From Bradysia coprophila (taxonomy: Eukaryota; Arthropoda; Insecta; Diptera; Sciaridae), in assembly GCF_014529535.1 (NCBI RefSeq), contig NW_023503555.1, positions 7,068,001 to 7,132,000 of the forward strand: a stretch of DNA of 64,000 nucleotides. The letters run 5' to 3'. The position numbers and the translations under genes were made by a program. The notes below the pieces were generated by a model. It had not been told where the DNA came from and ran no database searches. It was given only the letters and a program-made list of their open reading frames with translations. Below are positions 1-11,124 of this stretch, one piece after another. Positions within the stretch are counted from its first letter, which is position 1. Every line of letters begins with the position of its first letter.

Positions 1-1
1 T

Positions 2-1069
2 ATGGATGCAAGACCGAGCGCTAATGCGGTCGCAAACAAGGCGAAAGGCGGTGGCTATGAATCCGAACTGACATATCAAAATGTGGAAATAATTTTCTTA
101 GACATTCACAACATTCATGTGATGCGAGAGAGTCTACGGAAGTTGAAAGAGATCTGCTTCCCAGCAAATGACGACCAGAAGTGGCTTTCAGCTGTCGAAA
201 GTACGCTGTGGCTGAAGCACATCAAATGTGTGTTGGCTGGAGCGGTGCGAATAGTTGATAAGGTGAGTCCGATAATCGTTCGATATAACACCTTCCATTG
301 ACTAATCTAAAATTTCAGATAGAAATTATGAGCACATCGGTGGTCGTTCACTGTTCGGATGGTTGGGATCGAACAGCACAGCTGACCGCTTTGGCGATGC
401 TTCTGTTGGATCCGTACTATCGAACGATGAAAGGTTTCGAAGTTCTCATCGAAAAGGAATGGTTGAGCTTCGGTCACAAATTCCAACAACGAATCGGCCA
501 CGGTGACAATCATCATTCGGACGCCGACCGGTCGCCAGTATTTTTACAGTTCTTGGACTGTGTGTGGCAAGTGAGCAAACAATTTCCGCACGCACTGGAA
601 TTCAACGAACATTTTCTCATTACCATTTTGGATCACCTGTATTCGTGTCGATTCGGAACGTTTCTATGTAACACGGAACGGGAACGGGTACAAGAAGGTA
701 AAATGGTTGGTTGAGGATCCCGAAATTCCCACTTTTGACTTTGATCTTCCACCAGATCTAAAACACAAAACCGTGTCGCTATGGAGCTTCACAAATGCAT
801 TCCCGGAACAGTATCGAAATCCATTGTACGGCGGTCGAAATCAATGCATCCAGACCGTACTGAAACCAGTGGCCAGTATGCGTCACATTCGTCTGTGGAA
901 GGGATTGTTCTGTCGTTGGAATCCCAGTATGCGAGCTCAAGATCCGATATACCAGCGGACGCGTGAACTGTTGGCCTTGCAAGAACAGCTGCAGAAGCAG
1001 GTGGAATTTCGTTACGAGAATCAATCTTCCACACACCAGTCAGCCAGATTGTCGTCGCCGTTGCATTAG
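2..1069 (+). CDS. MTMR2: Myotubularin-related phosphoinositide 3-phosphatase, MTMR2 type (3' part)
   Basis: Dephosphorylates PI3P and PI(3,5)P2 on endosomal membranes (family knowledge). Three exons lie in the window: 2-262, 319-697 and 756-1069. They are joined by 56-bp and 58-bp GT-AG introns and give 317 residues ending in TAG; the N-terminal PH-GRAM part lies left of the window. The active site is visible as HCSDGWDRT, the CX5R phosphatase signature, at about residue 95. Family blocks before and after it include [44 protein letters not shown] and [11 protein letters not shown]. Reading through the second intron would look like a frameshift, but splicing at 697/756 restores [15 protein letters not shown], the family sequence. 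The C-terminus after the phosphatase fold carries a short helix of the coiled-coil type. Identity to the MTMR2/MTM1 subgroup is firm; the exact orthologue is less so. Confidence 0.93.
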
Positions 1070-1175
1070 TTCTGTCAGGGATGTTTGTTTACAAAGACTT
1101 TTTCTATTCATTTTTTTTGTGACGATGCTACGAGTTGAGGTTTTTAGGATGTCTTGAGTTGGATCAATTTACAAT

Positions 1176-1181
1176 AATAAA
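1176..1181 (+). terminator. Polyadenylation signal of the myotubularin gene
   Basis: AATAAA lies 107 bp past the stop codon and is followed by AT-rich sequence. It is the first canonical signal downstream of the gene. Confidence 0.6.
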
Positions 1182-2194
1182 TATACCGTGAAATTAAGAT
1201 CGGGCACTTTTCTTACATGTCCAGGGCCGGGATCGTCATGTCAATCGATGGAAGAACAGAATGTAGTCCATATTTTCGGGAAAAAGATTCTAAAAAGTTC
1301 TCGAAATTCTCGAAACTCTTAAAATTCTCGAAATTCTTGAAGCGTACGTCGATGTGAAGAATAATTATGGAGGAAATAAAATGCCACAAAATTCATTCCG
1401 ACAGTCTCAATCTTCTTTCTTCGTATTGAACGTGATAAAATAGTAAATTACTCTTCAAATTGAGCATTGGAACTAAGTTTTAGCTATCTACTGTTTGCAT
1501 TGGCTACGAAGAGTCGTTTCAGGGCCCAATTTGAAAAGTAATTTACTATTTTAGATTGATATTATCACGTTCAATGCTAAGAAAGAGGATTAAGGCAGGC
1601 GTCCCACTTGTCCGAAATGTCCGAAATTTTACACATTTGTCCGAAATTGTCCGAAATGTCCGAAATATTCTTCAAGACCTGACCAAAATTAAATATATAA
1701 ACTTATAAAAGTCTCATTTTCAAAAAAATTGCACTTCACGGAATTTTTAATTAAACTTTCAGTCTATCAATACTTTGTCCCTAAATTTTTATTCAGTTGA
1801 CTGTAAGTCATATGGGTCTTTATGGCAGAAAATACCGGAAAATGTGTATAGGTACCGCGATCACTATAATTGAAAATTATGTGGAAATATGACGTTAAAT
1901 ATGAAACGTTAAATGTGTAATATTTTTTTAACTTGAGTAAATCTAAATCGATTTTCAAAAACGTTTTGTTCGAAGGAGAACTGAATTCCTCAGGTCAAGT
2001 TTTTAAATGGGCGTTATCAGCTCAATGGTCTGGGAGTAGTTCTCGAAAAACCGATATGCTCATTGTTTCTTTTCCTATGGAACACGATAACTAACTCAGC
2101 TAATTCAGCTAATTTTCTAGACCTGGTTTTCATTCAAAGAAGCATTTCCTCAAAAAAAACGAGCCATCAGAACAGTCGGAGCGTTTGCTGCGAC

Positions 2195-3612
2195 TGAGCC
2201 CCGTACAAACCCGTATATCTATTGCGTACGTGACCCTAGTGCGTCTGTCACCCTACTTTGACCGTAAGCCTATGCGCCGGTTAAAGTTGTTAAAGTAAAA
2301 TTATTATGTAATGTGTACATCTTAGAAATTGCGCATAGCGCAATTACGAAGCCCCGTACGACGTTCCTTTCAAATAAAACAAAAATTTCAAATAGCCCTA
2401 AAATTTTAATTTATTGAGTATAAATACACATAGGGCCTAGTATCGGCCTCAGTCCGAGGATCCAATTTTTTTTTTCAACTACATTCTATTCGGCCTTTGA
2501 TTATCTTCCAAATGAAACAAAAAATACGAAAAAAGGATGATATTTGCTCGAGTTATATGTAAAATACACATAGGGCCCTAGTAGCGGCCTTAGTCCGAGG
2601 ACCCAAATTTAATTTTTTTTCAATAACATTCTATTCGGTGTTCGATTATCTTTCAAATGAAACAAAAATTACGAAAAACTGATGAAATTTACTCGAGTTG
2701 TATGTAAAATACGCATAGGGCCCTAGTAGCGGCCTTAGTCCGAGGACCCAAATTTAATTTTTTTTCAACAACATTCTATTCGGCCTTTGATTACCTTCCA
2801 AATGAAACAAAAATTACGAAAAACGGATGAAATTTACTCGAGTTGTATGTAAAATACGCATAGGGCCCTAGTAGCGGCCTTAGTCCGAGGACCCAAATTT
2901 AATTTTTTTTTCAACAACTTTCTATTCGGCCTTTGATTACCTTCCAAATGACACAAAAATTACGAAAAACGAATGAAATTTACTCGAAATGTAAAATACA
3001 CATAGGGCCTTAGTAGTGGCCTTAGTCCAAGGACCCAAATTTAATTTTTTTTTCAACAACTTTCTATTTGGCGTTCGATTACCTTCCAAATGAAACAAAA
3101 ATTACGAAAAACGGATTAAATTTACTTGAGTTCTATGTAAAATACACATAGGGCCCTAGTAGCTTTTCACTTCTAAGGCCCTAACTCACGGTCCACTCAC
3201 CCGATTTTAAAAAACTTTTTTTTCCTGGATTGGTATTGACAATACCTATCATTTGCCGTGTCATTTACATTTCCATCGTTTACTTTGCCATAAATATCAC
3301 CAAAAGACCTTAAATCACTTAGGTGGTCCTAACTCACGAAGGGCCGACCCGAATATGCCCATCTTCGAACTTAGCCTCACTATTTTGACTATCTTTCAGG
3401 GAAAAAAAAAATTTTTGAAATCGGATTTGATTTACTCAAGATATCGACGTGACGGACAGACGGACAGACGGACAGACGGCCCAAATTTTTATTGCGGATT
3501 CGTCATCTATGAACATAGGCAAACACTTTGCCCTTACCGTCTGCTTCGAATTCCATCAATTACACACGGCATCGTAATCCTATAAGCCCCTTCGTACTTC
3601 GTACGGGGCTAA
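2195..3612. mobile_element. GCCCCGTACGA-ended element with internal tandem repeats
   Basis: GCCCCGTACGA at about 2351 pairs with TCGTACGGGGC at about 3600-3610; a further AGCCCCGTAC lies at about 2198. Between them is a block of about 144-bp tandem repeats, then a GACGGACAGACGGACAGACG tract at about 3452-3480. No coding capacity is seen. It lies wholly inside the hAT element, so it is either cargo or a nested insertion. Confidence 0.55.
2421..3170. repeat. Tandem array, period about 144 bp, five copies plus a partial
   Basis: Each unit starts near AAATACACATAGGGCCCTAG and continues through GGCCTTAGTCCGAGGACCC, a T-run, TTCTATTCGGC and ACAAAAATTACGAAAAA. Units begin near 2421, 2562, 2706, 2850, 2992 and 3140. 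The last is cut off after the GTAGC of its first block. Confidence 0.85.
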
Positions 3613-4922
3613 AAATTTCTTGTTTTTCTGATTATGGTACTCGGGCATAATGTTACAATTCTTCCTTCGATATGTTAGAAAATAGCTGTAGCTCTAAAAG
3701 ACAGCCACGTTAAGAGTTTCCTGCGTCACATCTTGGCTGACTCCAATATCTTTTTTAAGCATTTTTTCAGTATAGTCGACATTAAAAAATTTCGAATAGA
3801 AGCAAGAATATGATCGAATTTTTGAAGTAATAGTAGGAAAAGTAGACAAAAATTCCAACAGGTTTAATGGAATCTAATTACAAGATTCACCTGTGGCGCA
3901 TGGAAATTCTGGAAAAAGAATCAAAATTTTAACCTTGCTTGTGATCATTATTTCTTCCATCCTTCGATGAAATACATGCAAATGATGTAGGTCAACGAAG
4001 GAAGTGTATTGACTAAAAACCACATATTTGAGGAAATTATTCTATGCGAGGAAAATGATTTTCTCAGCATTTGTCCAAAATTTGAGGAACGGAAAGAAGC
4101 CTGACCCGTATTCAACCTGGTTTTATTTAAACATACAGTCTCGTAAGGTTGAAATACGACATGTTTCTGATTCGGGAGTTGTGGTTTGTAATTGAATTCA
4201 CAAGAATTTCGTTTGACAATGAAGATCTGGATTTCTGTTTTCTGAATTTTTATACTAAAATACCAAATCTAGATTTTCGTTTGTTAGACGAAATTTATAT
4301 AGGATCTATTACAAACCCTTACCTCAGAAACATGTCAGATATTATTCTTCCGCGACTGTATTCAGCCTTTCACCTTTCCGGTGAGATGCATTAGTTAACC
4401 TACATCTTTAACACTATCTTTTCGTGAAGGTTTCAAGCCCTCTATTCAGGTTTATGATCAGTACAGCTACAGGTCATGTCAAAGTATACTTTTAAAAAAA
4501 ATCTCATCTCTCATCTCATATAAAGCCTTAGAATTTGTTGGTGGAATGGGCTTAAACAACGCACTGCTCCTAGCATGAACATAAGAAATGATTGGAGGCT
4601 GACGAAGTCACAGTAAGCACTGCGTTTCTTTCGTAAATATAGATGACTTGCTTTCATTGTATGAGTTAAAACATGCAATACAATCATTCTTAAGCGGTAG
4701 CTCTCATCACAAATGCCTCCAAATTGGACATTTGTCAAAGTAGTGTTCATGCTAAGAGCAGTGCGTTGGCTTAAATGACTTACAGACTTTTTCTAATGCG
4801 TAACTTTAGTGAAAATTAGAAAAAAAATGTCCGAAATTTTTGCAGAAAATGTCCGAAATTTTTATGAATTGTCCGAAATGTCCGAATTTCGGACAAGGCA
4901 AAATTTAGTGGGACGCCTGGAT

Positions 4923-4982
4923 TAAGGCCAGTTCATGGTCGCATATATCGCAAAAATCTATGCGAGTATGAACTGGCCTTAA
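4923..4982. repeat. 60-bp near-perfect palindrome
   Basis: TTAAGGCCAGTTCATGGTCG pairs with the right half GAGTATGAACTGGCCTTAA around a short AT-rich centre. It abuts the hAT target duplication, so it belongs to the outer element's right side or is a small foldback insertion. Confidence 0.6.
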
Positions 4983-5042
4983 GACTGTTGGAATGAATTT
5001 GATGGCATTTATTTCCTCCATAATTATTTTTCACATCGACTT

Positions 5043-6397
5043 ACTGTGTGTCACATTTACTAATAAAAAATACATTCGTCGAGTCTCTACCCACGCGTGT
5101 TTGGTATCGTTGGAAAGTAGAGACCCGTAGTAACGAGGTCTAATAGGTTTTTGTTTTTTAGTGGCTTTATGGCGGCAGAGGAACCCTTAGAAGTTCTCCG
5201 ACGTAGTTAAATTTTCTCAATTTCTTGTCACAATCTTGGACAGCGACGGCCAACGGCATCCGTAGTATCGTTGGACTCCTGGTGGACTACTCTCTACTAT
5301 CCATTGTCAAACTTGTTTGGTCGCTGCTGTCCAAGAGATTCCGAAACCGAAAACCATATACTGATTTTCAATGTCTAGCGCTTACACACACGGACCTTTC
5401 GACCTTTTTTGGGTATGTATCGCAGCGTCTTTCTAAGCACTACAAACCTGCACACTTCCAAATAAATCGTCTCTTTATTGGCGAAATAATTCAACTTTTA
5501 GTTCACAAATAAATATTATTCAACATGTGACACAGCTCACTTTTACAACTCTACTGCCAAAAATAAAAAGACAACCGGAAAAAAAGTTGTTCCCCAAAAT
5601 TGTCAGGGGAGACTAACGATTCTATAGAGCCATCGATCATTCGATCGGATGCAGCTTGAATCTAAGTTGTGCGATACCTTGGCAAATTCATTCTTAAGAC
5701 TCAGGACAGGTCAAGTATTCCTTGATCTGAACCAAAATTTCAGATCGACCTGAGAATATTTGAATCTGAACACTGAACTGATCTCACCTGAATTTATATG
5801 AAATCTTATAATTAGCTGAAGTTCAGGTAAATTAGGTCAGATTTCACTAATTCATTTATACCTAAAAAAACAAGATATACCTGAAATCTGACCGGATTCC
5901 CTGAATTTTTACTGACTTTCAGATGTCAGGTAAATTCGGGTCAGATGGTCAATTCAAGGTTCAGTTCAGGTTCAGGTCAATTCAGGCTTAGTTCTAATCA
6001 AATTGTAATCTGATTGTAATTCAGTCGACCTGACTTGTTCCGAGCCACACTCTAAATAAATATTACTTCAATTCCCCACTTCCCCAGCCAAAGAGGGAAT
6101 AAGAACGTCAACAGGAAATTTTTAAAGATAGCAGCTAAAAAACAGTAATTAAAAACTAATTCGTCACAGACTCTCGGAGCCATTTTCCGAATAACCTTGA
6201 CGAGATAAGAATTATTTAAGGTAAAAGCCACATTTTTTTAGTGCGTCGATCATCACGTTGCAACCGTACTAGTAAGTTTGCATTTACACAAGCTGTCCTA
6301 TCTAAACTATTTGATCAGGTGTGTTCAATGTACACAAAAGCGAAAACGATTGTTTGCGTTGTAGCAATTTTTTATTAGAATTCGCACACATTTTTGG
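5043..6397. other. Intergenic stretch; degenerate CTGAATTT/CAGGT-rich block
   Basis: No gene is supported. From about 5690 to 6045 the sequence is dominated by degenerate copies of TCAGGTC, CTGAATTT and AATTCAGG in both orientations. This looks like a decayed short tandem repeat. A 95-residue TTG-started frame at 5225-5512 has no recognisable feature. Confidence 0.5.
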
Positions 6398-6433
6398 TAT
6401 AAAAAACCAACAAAAGCTCAACGTTTTATCAGT
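6398..6433 (+). promoter_or_regulatory. TATA box and TCAGT initiator of the secreted peptide gene
   Basis: TATAAAA begins at 6398 and an arthropod-type initiator TCAGT lies at 6429-6433, with the start A at 6431. That places the TATA box at -33. The predicted 5' UTR is 42 nt. Confidence 0.75.
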
Positions 6434-6472
6434 GCGATTCGATCGTTTCAGTGAAAATCTATTTTGTGCAAA

Positions 6473-6724
6473 ATGAAGTACTTGTCGTTCATCTTCATAT
6501 TTTCAGTTGTGCTCTTTTTCGTAAGTTTGGCAAGATTTTGACTACTGGTACAGAGTGTGCCTAATTTCAAATAATTTTAGTCCACCGGTGTCCTTGGTGC
6601 TCCTGCTCCTATCGACGTCGGTGATATTGTTGGTTATCCTATCGATATTGTTGGGAGTCTTTCAAATTCCACCGTTGAGATTTTCGGTACATTTATCAAC
6701 GCCGTTAGAGAACTTGGAAAATGA
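6473..6724 (+). CDS. Small secreted peptide, two exons
   Basis: Exons 6473-6520 and 6581-6724 are joined by a 60-bp GTAAGT-TTTTAG intron and encode 63 residues. Residues 1-22 form a classical signal peptide (MKYLSFIFIFSVVLFF, then STGVLG), with likely cleavage before APAPIDVGD. The mature part is about 41 residues, has no cysteines, is slightly acidic in its first half and ends in a helix-prone NAVRELGK. It contains one NST N-glycosylation site. The promoter and an AATAAA at 6768-6773 bracket the frame closely, which makes this a complete gene although it is too short for ORF finders. I do not recognise the family. A secreted immune, salivary or cuticular peptide is possible, but nothing in the sequence decides. 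Confidence 0.75.
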
Positions 6725-6767
6725 TCTTTTTGGAGGCGATGATGAAGATTAAAAATTAAGTACAGGC

Positions 6768-6773
6768 AATAAA
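6768..6773 (+). terminator. Polyadenylation signal of the secreted peptide gene
   Basis: AATAAA lies 44 bp after the TGA. The LINE insertion begins about 20 bp further on, so the transcript end is only just preserved. Confidence 0.65.
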
Positions 6774-6874
6774 AGCTCACCAGGTGGCAGTGTCTCCTTG
6801 TCTTACACCTCGACCGATTTTGAAATTATCTGTGTTCTCACCAAGTCTTACACACGACGTGGCATTTTCGTACA

Positions 6875-7680
6875 CACAGACAAAAATCCTGGATTAGATT
6901 TAAATCTTTTTCGGATTACATATAGGACCAAATTTATTTTTGGATTGAAATCTAATTTTTCCAAAGATTACTTGCATTTAATCTTTCGAAAATAATCTGT
7001 CGATGGATTAGATCGAAATCTTCCAAGAGATTTCAATTTTTTTTATTTTGAAATTAAATTTTTTTTTTCCAAAATTTATTTGAATATTGGAGTCAGACTT
7101 ATTTGTTTTATTTATTCTGAAATTGGAAATTTTATTTGTTTAATTGAAATTAAATGTTTTTTTTTTACTTACTATGATCAGGATTTGAACTCGTTCACCT
7201 AGGTATCTCCGTATCTCCAGTCCTGTACTTTACCACTGAGCTATTGGGTTCATAATCTTAGCAAGATTATTTTCGAACCGTTGTTGCGGAGATTTTACTC
7301 TTTCAAAGATTAAAAAATAATCTTCTGAATGAAATCTTTGTACCAACTGAGGTAACCATCATAGTAAACGAGTTCAAATCCTAATCGAAGGCAACATTTT
7401 TTTTTTTCATTTTTCCAATTATTTAATTAACTATTATCATAAATCTGTATGAGCAACGATAAGGAAGTTGAGCCTGGCAAAACTATTGAAAAGTATCATA
7501 AGCGTATGGAAAATATTATTGCTACTATCAATTTTAGCCATTTTAACCCGAAACGCAATCTATCGAAAGATTTAATTTTTGTAATCTTTGAAAAAAGATT
7601 GAAACGAAATCTTTCAAAATATTTAAAATATTCGTAATCTTTCCGTAGATTAAACATTTAATCCGACTTTTTTCTCTGTG
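6875..7680. mobile_element. 806-bp inverted-repeat element nested in the LINE
   Basis: Ends CACAGA and TCTGTG extend into imperfect terminal inverted repeats (CAAAAATCCTGGATTAGAT against the complement of the right end, CTACGG... ATCCGACTTTTTTCTC). It splits the inverted reverse transcriptase frame between Arg-Tyr-Val and Tyr-Glu-Asn-Ala-Thr. Removing it and one CA dinucleotide restores the frame, so the target duplication is about 2 bp. The interior is rich in AATCTTT/AAAGATT and holds the tRNA-like module at 7168-7246. No transposase is seen. Confidence 0.75.
7168..7246 (-). ncRNA. tRNA-derived sequence (pseudo-tRNA)
   Basis: On the minus strand, AATAGCTCAGTGGTAAAGT matches an RNA polymerase III A box and D arm, and GAGTTCAAATCC matches the B box and T arm, about 40 bp apart. 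The anticodon stem pairs poorly and the acceptor stem does not close, so it is not a working tRNA. It may be a SINE head or a captured tRNA promoter. Confidence 0.5.
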
Positions 7681-9069
7681 CACATATCGAATTGTATTAG
7701 AGTACCTCGAGTCCACTCTGCATTCGTTCAATGAGTCCAATATCGACCATGTCTCCACTGAATCGAAAGCTTTTTTGTAGTCTATGAATATCAAGACAAT
7801 TCCAATTTGCATTTCTCAATAAGCATTCTCATCGTCTGTAAATGATCGTTTGTACTGAAGCCGGCTCGAAATCCAGCTTGTTCGACTGGTTGATAGAAGT
7901 CTAACTTCTTCGTGTTCCTCTTTGCAATGATCTTCATGAACAGCTTATAGAGTATCGATAGGAGACTGATCGGTCGGTAGTTCTCTAGCTTTGTAATGTC
8001 GCCTTTTTTGTGCAGCAATACAATCACTGCATTTTCCCATGCCTTTGGTATTTTCTCCAATTCCAGACACTTATTGAACAGAGCCGATATTGCACTTAAC
8101 AACGTGTCACCACCCAATTTTATGGTTTCAATAGGTAAACCATCTTCACCGGGAGATTTTCCATTTTTCATCATCTCTCCGAAGTTATTTACATCAGTCC
8201 TCGAAAGTGTTTTTAAGAAATTGGATTGGAGTAAGATGGGAATGAACGTGAACGGCGGTCACCTCCGTTTTGCAGACGACATTGTCCTTATAGCAGTTGA
8301 TCTGGATCAAGCACAAACAATGCTACAGCAGTTGAACGAAGAACCGAGCAAAGTGGGTTTAAAGATGAACCTAACGAAAACGAAGGTCATGACGAACATC
8401 GACGACGACAGAGAAATTAAAATTGGAGACACAGTGATTGAAAGAGTCGATAGTTACGGATACCTTGGTCACAAGCTGAAATTGGGATTGGACAATCAAA
8501 CTGCCGAAGTGAAGCGAAGAATTGGTCTAGGTTGGGTAAACTCAGGTAAACTCAGGTAAACTCAGGCTAATCTTCAAGAGCAAGATGAATAACAGCTTGA
8601 AACGGAAAGTGTTCGATTCGTGTGTCCTCCCAGTCCTAACATATGGAGCGGAAACGTTGACATTAACGAAAGCATCAGAAAACAAGCTGAGGGTTGCTCA
8701 AAGGGCCATGGAACGAAGTATGTTGGGAATTTCGCTCAGAGACAAAATGACAAACGAATGGATCCGACAACAGACAAGAATCGTCGATGTCATGGAAAGG
8801 ATAGCGCCTCTAAAGTGGAATTGGGCAGGTCATATTGCAAGAATGACGGATGAACGTTGGACAGAATCGATCATGAACTGGAGACCACCAACAACCCGAC
8901 CTATGGGAATACCACCAGAACGTTGGACGAATAGCATCAAGAGAGCAGTAGGAACAAATTGGCAGCAAGTTGCAACAGACCGTTCAAAATGGAAGGACGA
9001 AGGGGAGGCCTACATCCAGCAGTGGATATACAATGGCTGAAAAAGAAGAAGAAGAAGAAGGTGGCAGTG

Positions 9070-10397
9070 AACTCTCTGCATAATGTATTCCATTTTCAGT
9101 ATGTCGGGTCAGTATTATAATCGTTTTTATGTTTTGATATGGTGATTAAAAGCCAATTGTGTACATGATTCATGAATCAGGTGTCTCGCTGTATGGCGTC
9201 AATCAAAAAAGACGTTCAGTCGGTGCCAAATTATCACATTTCCCATTACAAAATGCATTTGCTCTACGAATTTTAAATTTGAGTCCGAAAAGGGCCCTTA
9301 AGAGTAATACTAGTGTGTATCTCAGCCTTCACACATCGTAGAATATTCCAAATTGGTGTCAAAATGAAGATATTGGAGTCAAATGAAGAGTGGAATTGAA
9401 AAGTATAGTTAAACTTTAGTTGACACGTACCGCTTGCCTGGCAAGTCAATTTTTTGAAATTATATTTCTCAGTTGCATTCTTCATTTGGTCCCAATACCT
9501 TCAATTTGGTGTAGGTTTAAACCTTGCCCTTATGAGCAACTCCATAAAGTATGTAACGAGAAAAATGCTATTTTTCTTATCTACGTTATCTACATGATAA
9601 AAAAAACTGTGAGGAAACCTTTTGACCTAGCCCTTTCATCATGTAACCAAAAAGCCAATACCTAACTTACATTGGCTGTGGCGAAATTGTGAAACATCGA
9701 GTCCACTAGCATCCACTTCGTTTTTATCAGGATATTTGAAACAATGTACGTGTTCTGAGTTAAGAATAACTTTCCACACAATCAATACTTGCTTCAATGA
9801 ACGGTGAAAGAAATTGACTAAAAGACGGCTTTACTTGGTGCTTATATAAGGAAATAATTGAACACTTTCGTTTATGAAAAAAATATATTTGTCCAATCAA
9901 CGATTGTTAAAATAAATTGTTCTCTCTTAATCATAAATTAGGTTAGGGATCAAGGGCATTAATATTACAAATTTTACTTTCCATTGATTTGCTTAGAATC
10001 TGTTCAATCAATCGACTTATTAGAAATTTTCAGTTCAATGTGTGGTCTTACAACTAAAGTCGTTTGCCATTTATAGACAGAATTACTTACCCAATTCGTC
10101 TACTGAATGATTTATCATTTGCAGCATCAAACATATATCAAACATAGCAGAAAAAGACTGGACCTTGACGGTTAACTAAAAAGTCTATCGGAGAGAATGT
10201 TTCCAAAGAATGACCAAAAAATATGCAGATATTGTACCGTTCTGTTCCAAAGTGTATAAACCACTAAAGGTAGCGCAAATCCGCAAGAACACATTGAACC
10301 AAAGTTTTAGGTGAATTCTAGTGCAGCGCAAGTTCACTTCAGTGTAGAGTAGCACTTTACGATTCCAATTGAATTTCTGCAGTGATGAAATACTCTG
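9070..10397. other. Intergenic stretch without recognised features
   Basis: AT-rich; the few short open frames have no recognisable feature. No promoter, RNA gene or clear repeat was identified. Confidence 0.4.
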
Positions 10398-10517
10398 CCT
10401 ACAACACGTAACAAAATTAGTGCAAAAGAGCAATACGATTTTGTGAGAGAATTTCATACGTTTTACTATCTCAGAGTCTCGCATCTATTTTGCACTAATT
10501 TTGTTATGTGTTGTAGG
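10398..10517. repeat. Foldback repeat with 30-bp arms
   Basis: The arm CCTACAACACGTAACAAAAT at 10398-10427 is matched by its complement at 10488-10517 (ending ATGTGTTGTAGG) around a 60-bp loop. The flanks carry weaker matches such as GTGCAGCGC at 10322 against its partner near 10599, so the full element may be about 300 bp. Confidence 0.7.
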
Positions 10518-10687
10518 GTAGTACGTTTTCAACATTCATGCAACATCCCATCAATTCTACGGGAAATGGAAAGTGTTGACCTAAACGAAATGGTTAGCGC
10601 TGCACTAAACGAAATATGGCGCAGCACTTAAATTCAACCGAAACTTCGGCTCCGTGTTACAACTCAAAAACATTTAAAGCACACATG

Positions 10688-11124
10688 GCACTTCACTCCG
10701 TTTATTCACTGTTTTCAAAACATTGAAAATTAAATTCTCTCTGTCTCTTCATTGTTGTCGCGTAAACGGTTTTTAAACGGACTGGGTCCATATTTTCAAT
10801 TATGGGAGATGAATCTCCCTGGAAAACGACGTCACTTTTGTACGAAAAATGACTTCATTTTCCAGGGACATTCATATGATTCATCTACCATCTCCCATGA
10901 TTAAAAGTAGGGTGGTTCCTCTCCTCTCCTCTATTTTCGACAACTAAAGTTCTTAAGTTCTCTCCGTTTTGCTCGTCGTTTTCAAAATAACAATGAAAAC
11001 TTTTCCCTCTATCCATTGTTATAGCGTAAACGATGAGTAATCCGCGCTTCACTATGCTTCACATCAATGGAAAGAGAGAGCAACTTCAATGTTCTGAAAG
11101 CGGTGAGTAAACGGAGTGAAGAGC
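10688..11124. repeat. Inverted-repeat element with a nested 97-bp palindrome
   Basis: The left arm at about 10688-10756 (CACTTCACTCCGTTTA) pairs with the right arm at about 11060-11124 (GAGTAAACGGAGTGAAG). Between them, 10802-10898 is a separate palindrome from ATGGGAGATGAATC to ATCTCCCAT with CCCTGGAAAA in both halves. A short CATTG...GCGTAAACG block is repeated on both sides of the palindrome. Confidence 0.65.

Larger units (their letters stand above)
1596..4919. mobile_element. Non-autonomous hAT-type element, 3.3 kb
   Basis: The ends are CAGGCGTCCCACT and its complement AGTGGGACGCCTG. They are flanked by an exact 8-bp duplication, GATTAAGG at 1588-1595 and 4920-4927; an 8-bp duplication and CAG-type ends are hAT hallmarks. 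Both subterminal regions carry clusters of TGTCCGAAAT (about 1610-1670 and 4830-4890), as expected for transposase binding sites. No open reading frame resembles a hAT transposase, so the element must be mobilised in trans. It contains the tandem-repeat element at 2195-3612. Confidence 0.85.
1346..5042. mobile_element. Outer inverted-repeat element, split by a hAT insertion
   Basis: The left end (about 1349-1410) and the reverse complement of the right end (about 4981-5040) match over about 60 bp. Both contain GTCGATGTGA and TAATTATGGAGGAAATAAA, and both end in ATTCATTCC. Inside the left end, 1412-1470 and 1525-1590 form a second hairpin built on TAGTAAATTACT. The element is interrupted at 1595 by the 3.3-kb hAT element. 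No transposase is visible, so it is non-autonomous. Confidence 0.65.
6783..9069 (+). mobile_element. 5'-truncated RTE-type LINE with an inverted 5' half (twin priming)
   Basis: Target duplication GGTGGCAGTG lies at 6783-6792 and 9060-9069. The 3' half (about 8175-9059) reads on the + strand: ISPKLFTSVLESVFKKL, the catalytic FADD block, then the thumb and C-terminus through a stop and a (GAA)n tail. The 5' half reads on the - strand from about 8174 down to 6789: NGKSPGEDGLPIE, NYRPISLL, the QAGFR block, FIDYKKAFDSV, then NATSCVRL and GRGVRQGDT. The two breakpoints are GDT and ISP, which are adjacent in intact RTE reverse transcriptases, so the rearrangement lost nothing at that joint. The endonuclease is absent. 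A 74-residue part of the + half is open but the copy is dead. Confidence 0.9.

Noticed and set aside
690..760. Apparent frameshift in the myotubularin gene
   Set aside because: Splicing a 58-bp GT-AG intron (698-755) restores the conserved family sequence, so the gene is intact.
4511..4750. 79-residue minus-strand frame
   Set aside because: Same dispersed repeat inside the hAT element.
5225..5512. 95-residue open frame
   Set aside because: Starts at TTG, no domain, no promoter, next to decayed repeats.
7168..7246. Functional tRNA gene
   Set aside because: Acceptor and anticodon stems do not pair; only the A and B box regions survive.
7996..8559. 187-residue + strand frame
   Set aside because: It crosses the LINE inversion point: its first 60 residues are antisense to the inverted half, only the rest is real reverse transcriptase sequence.
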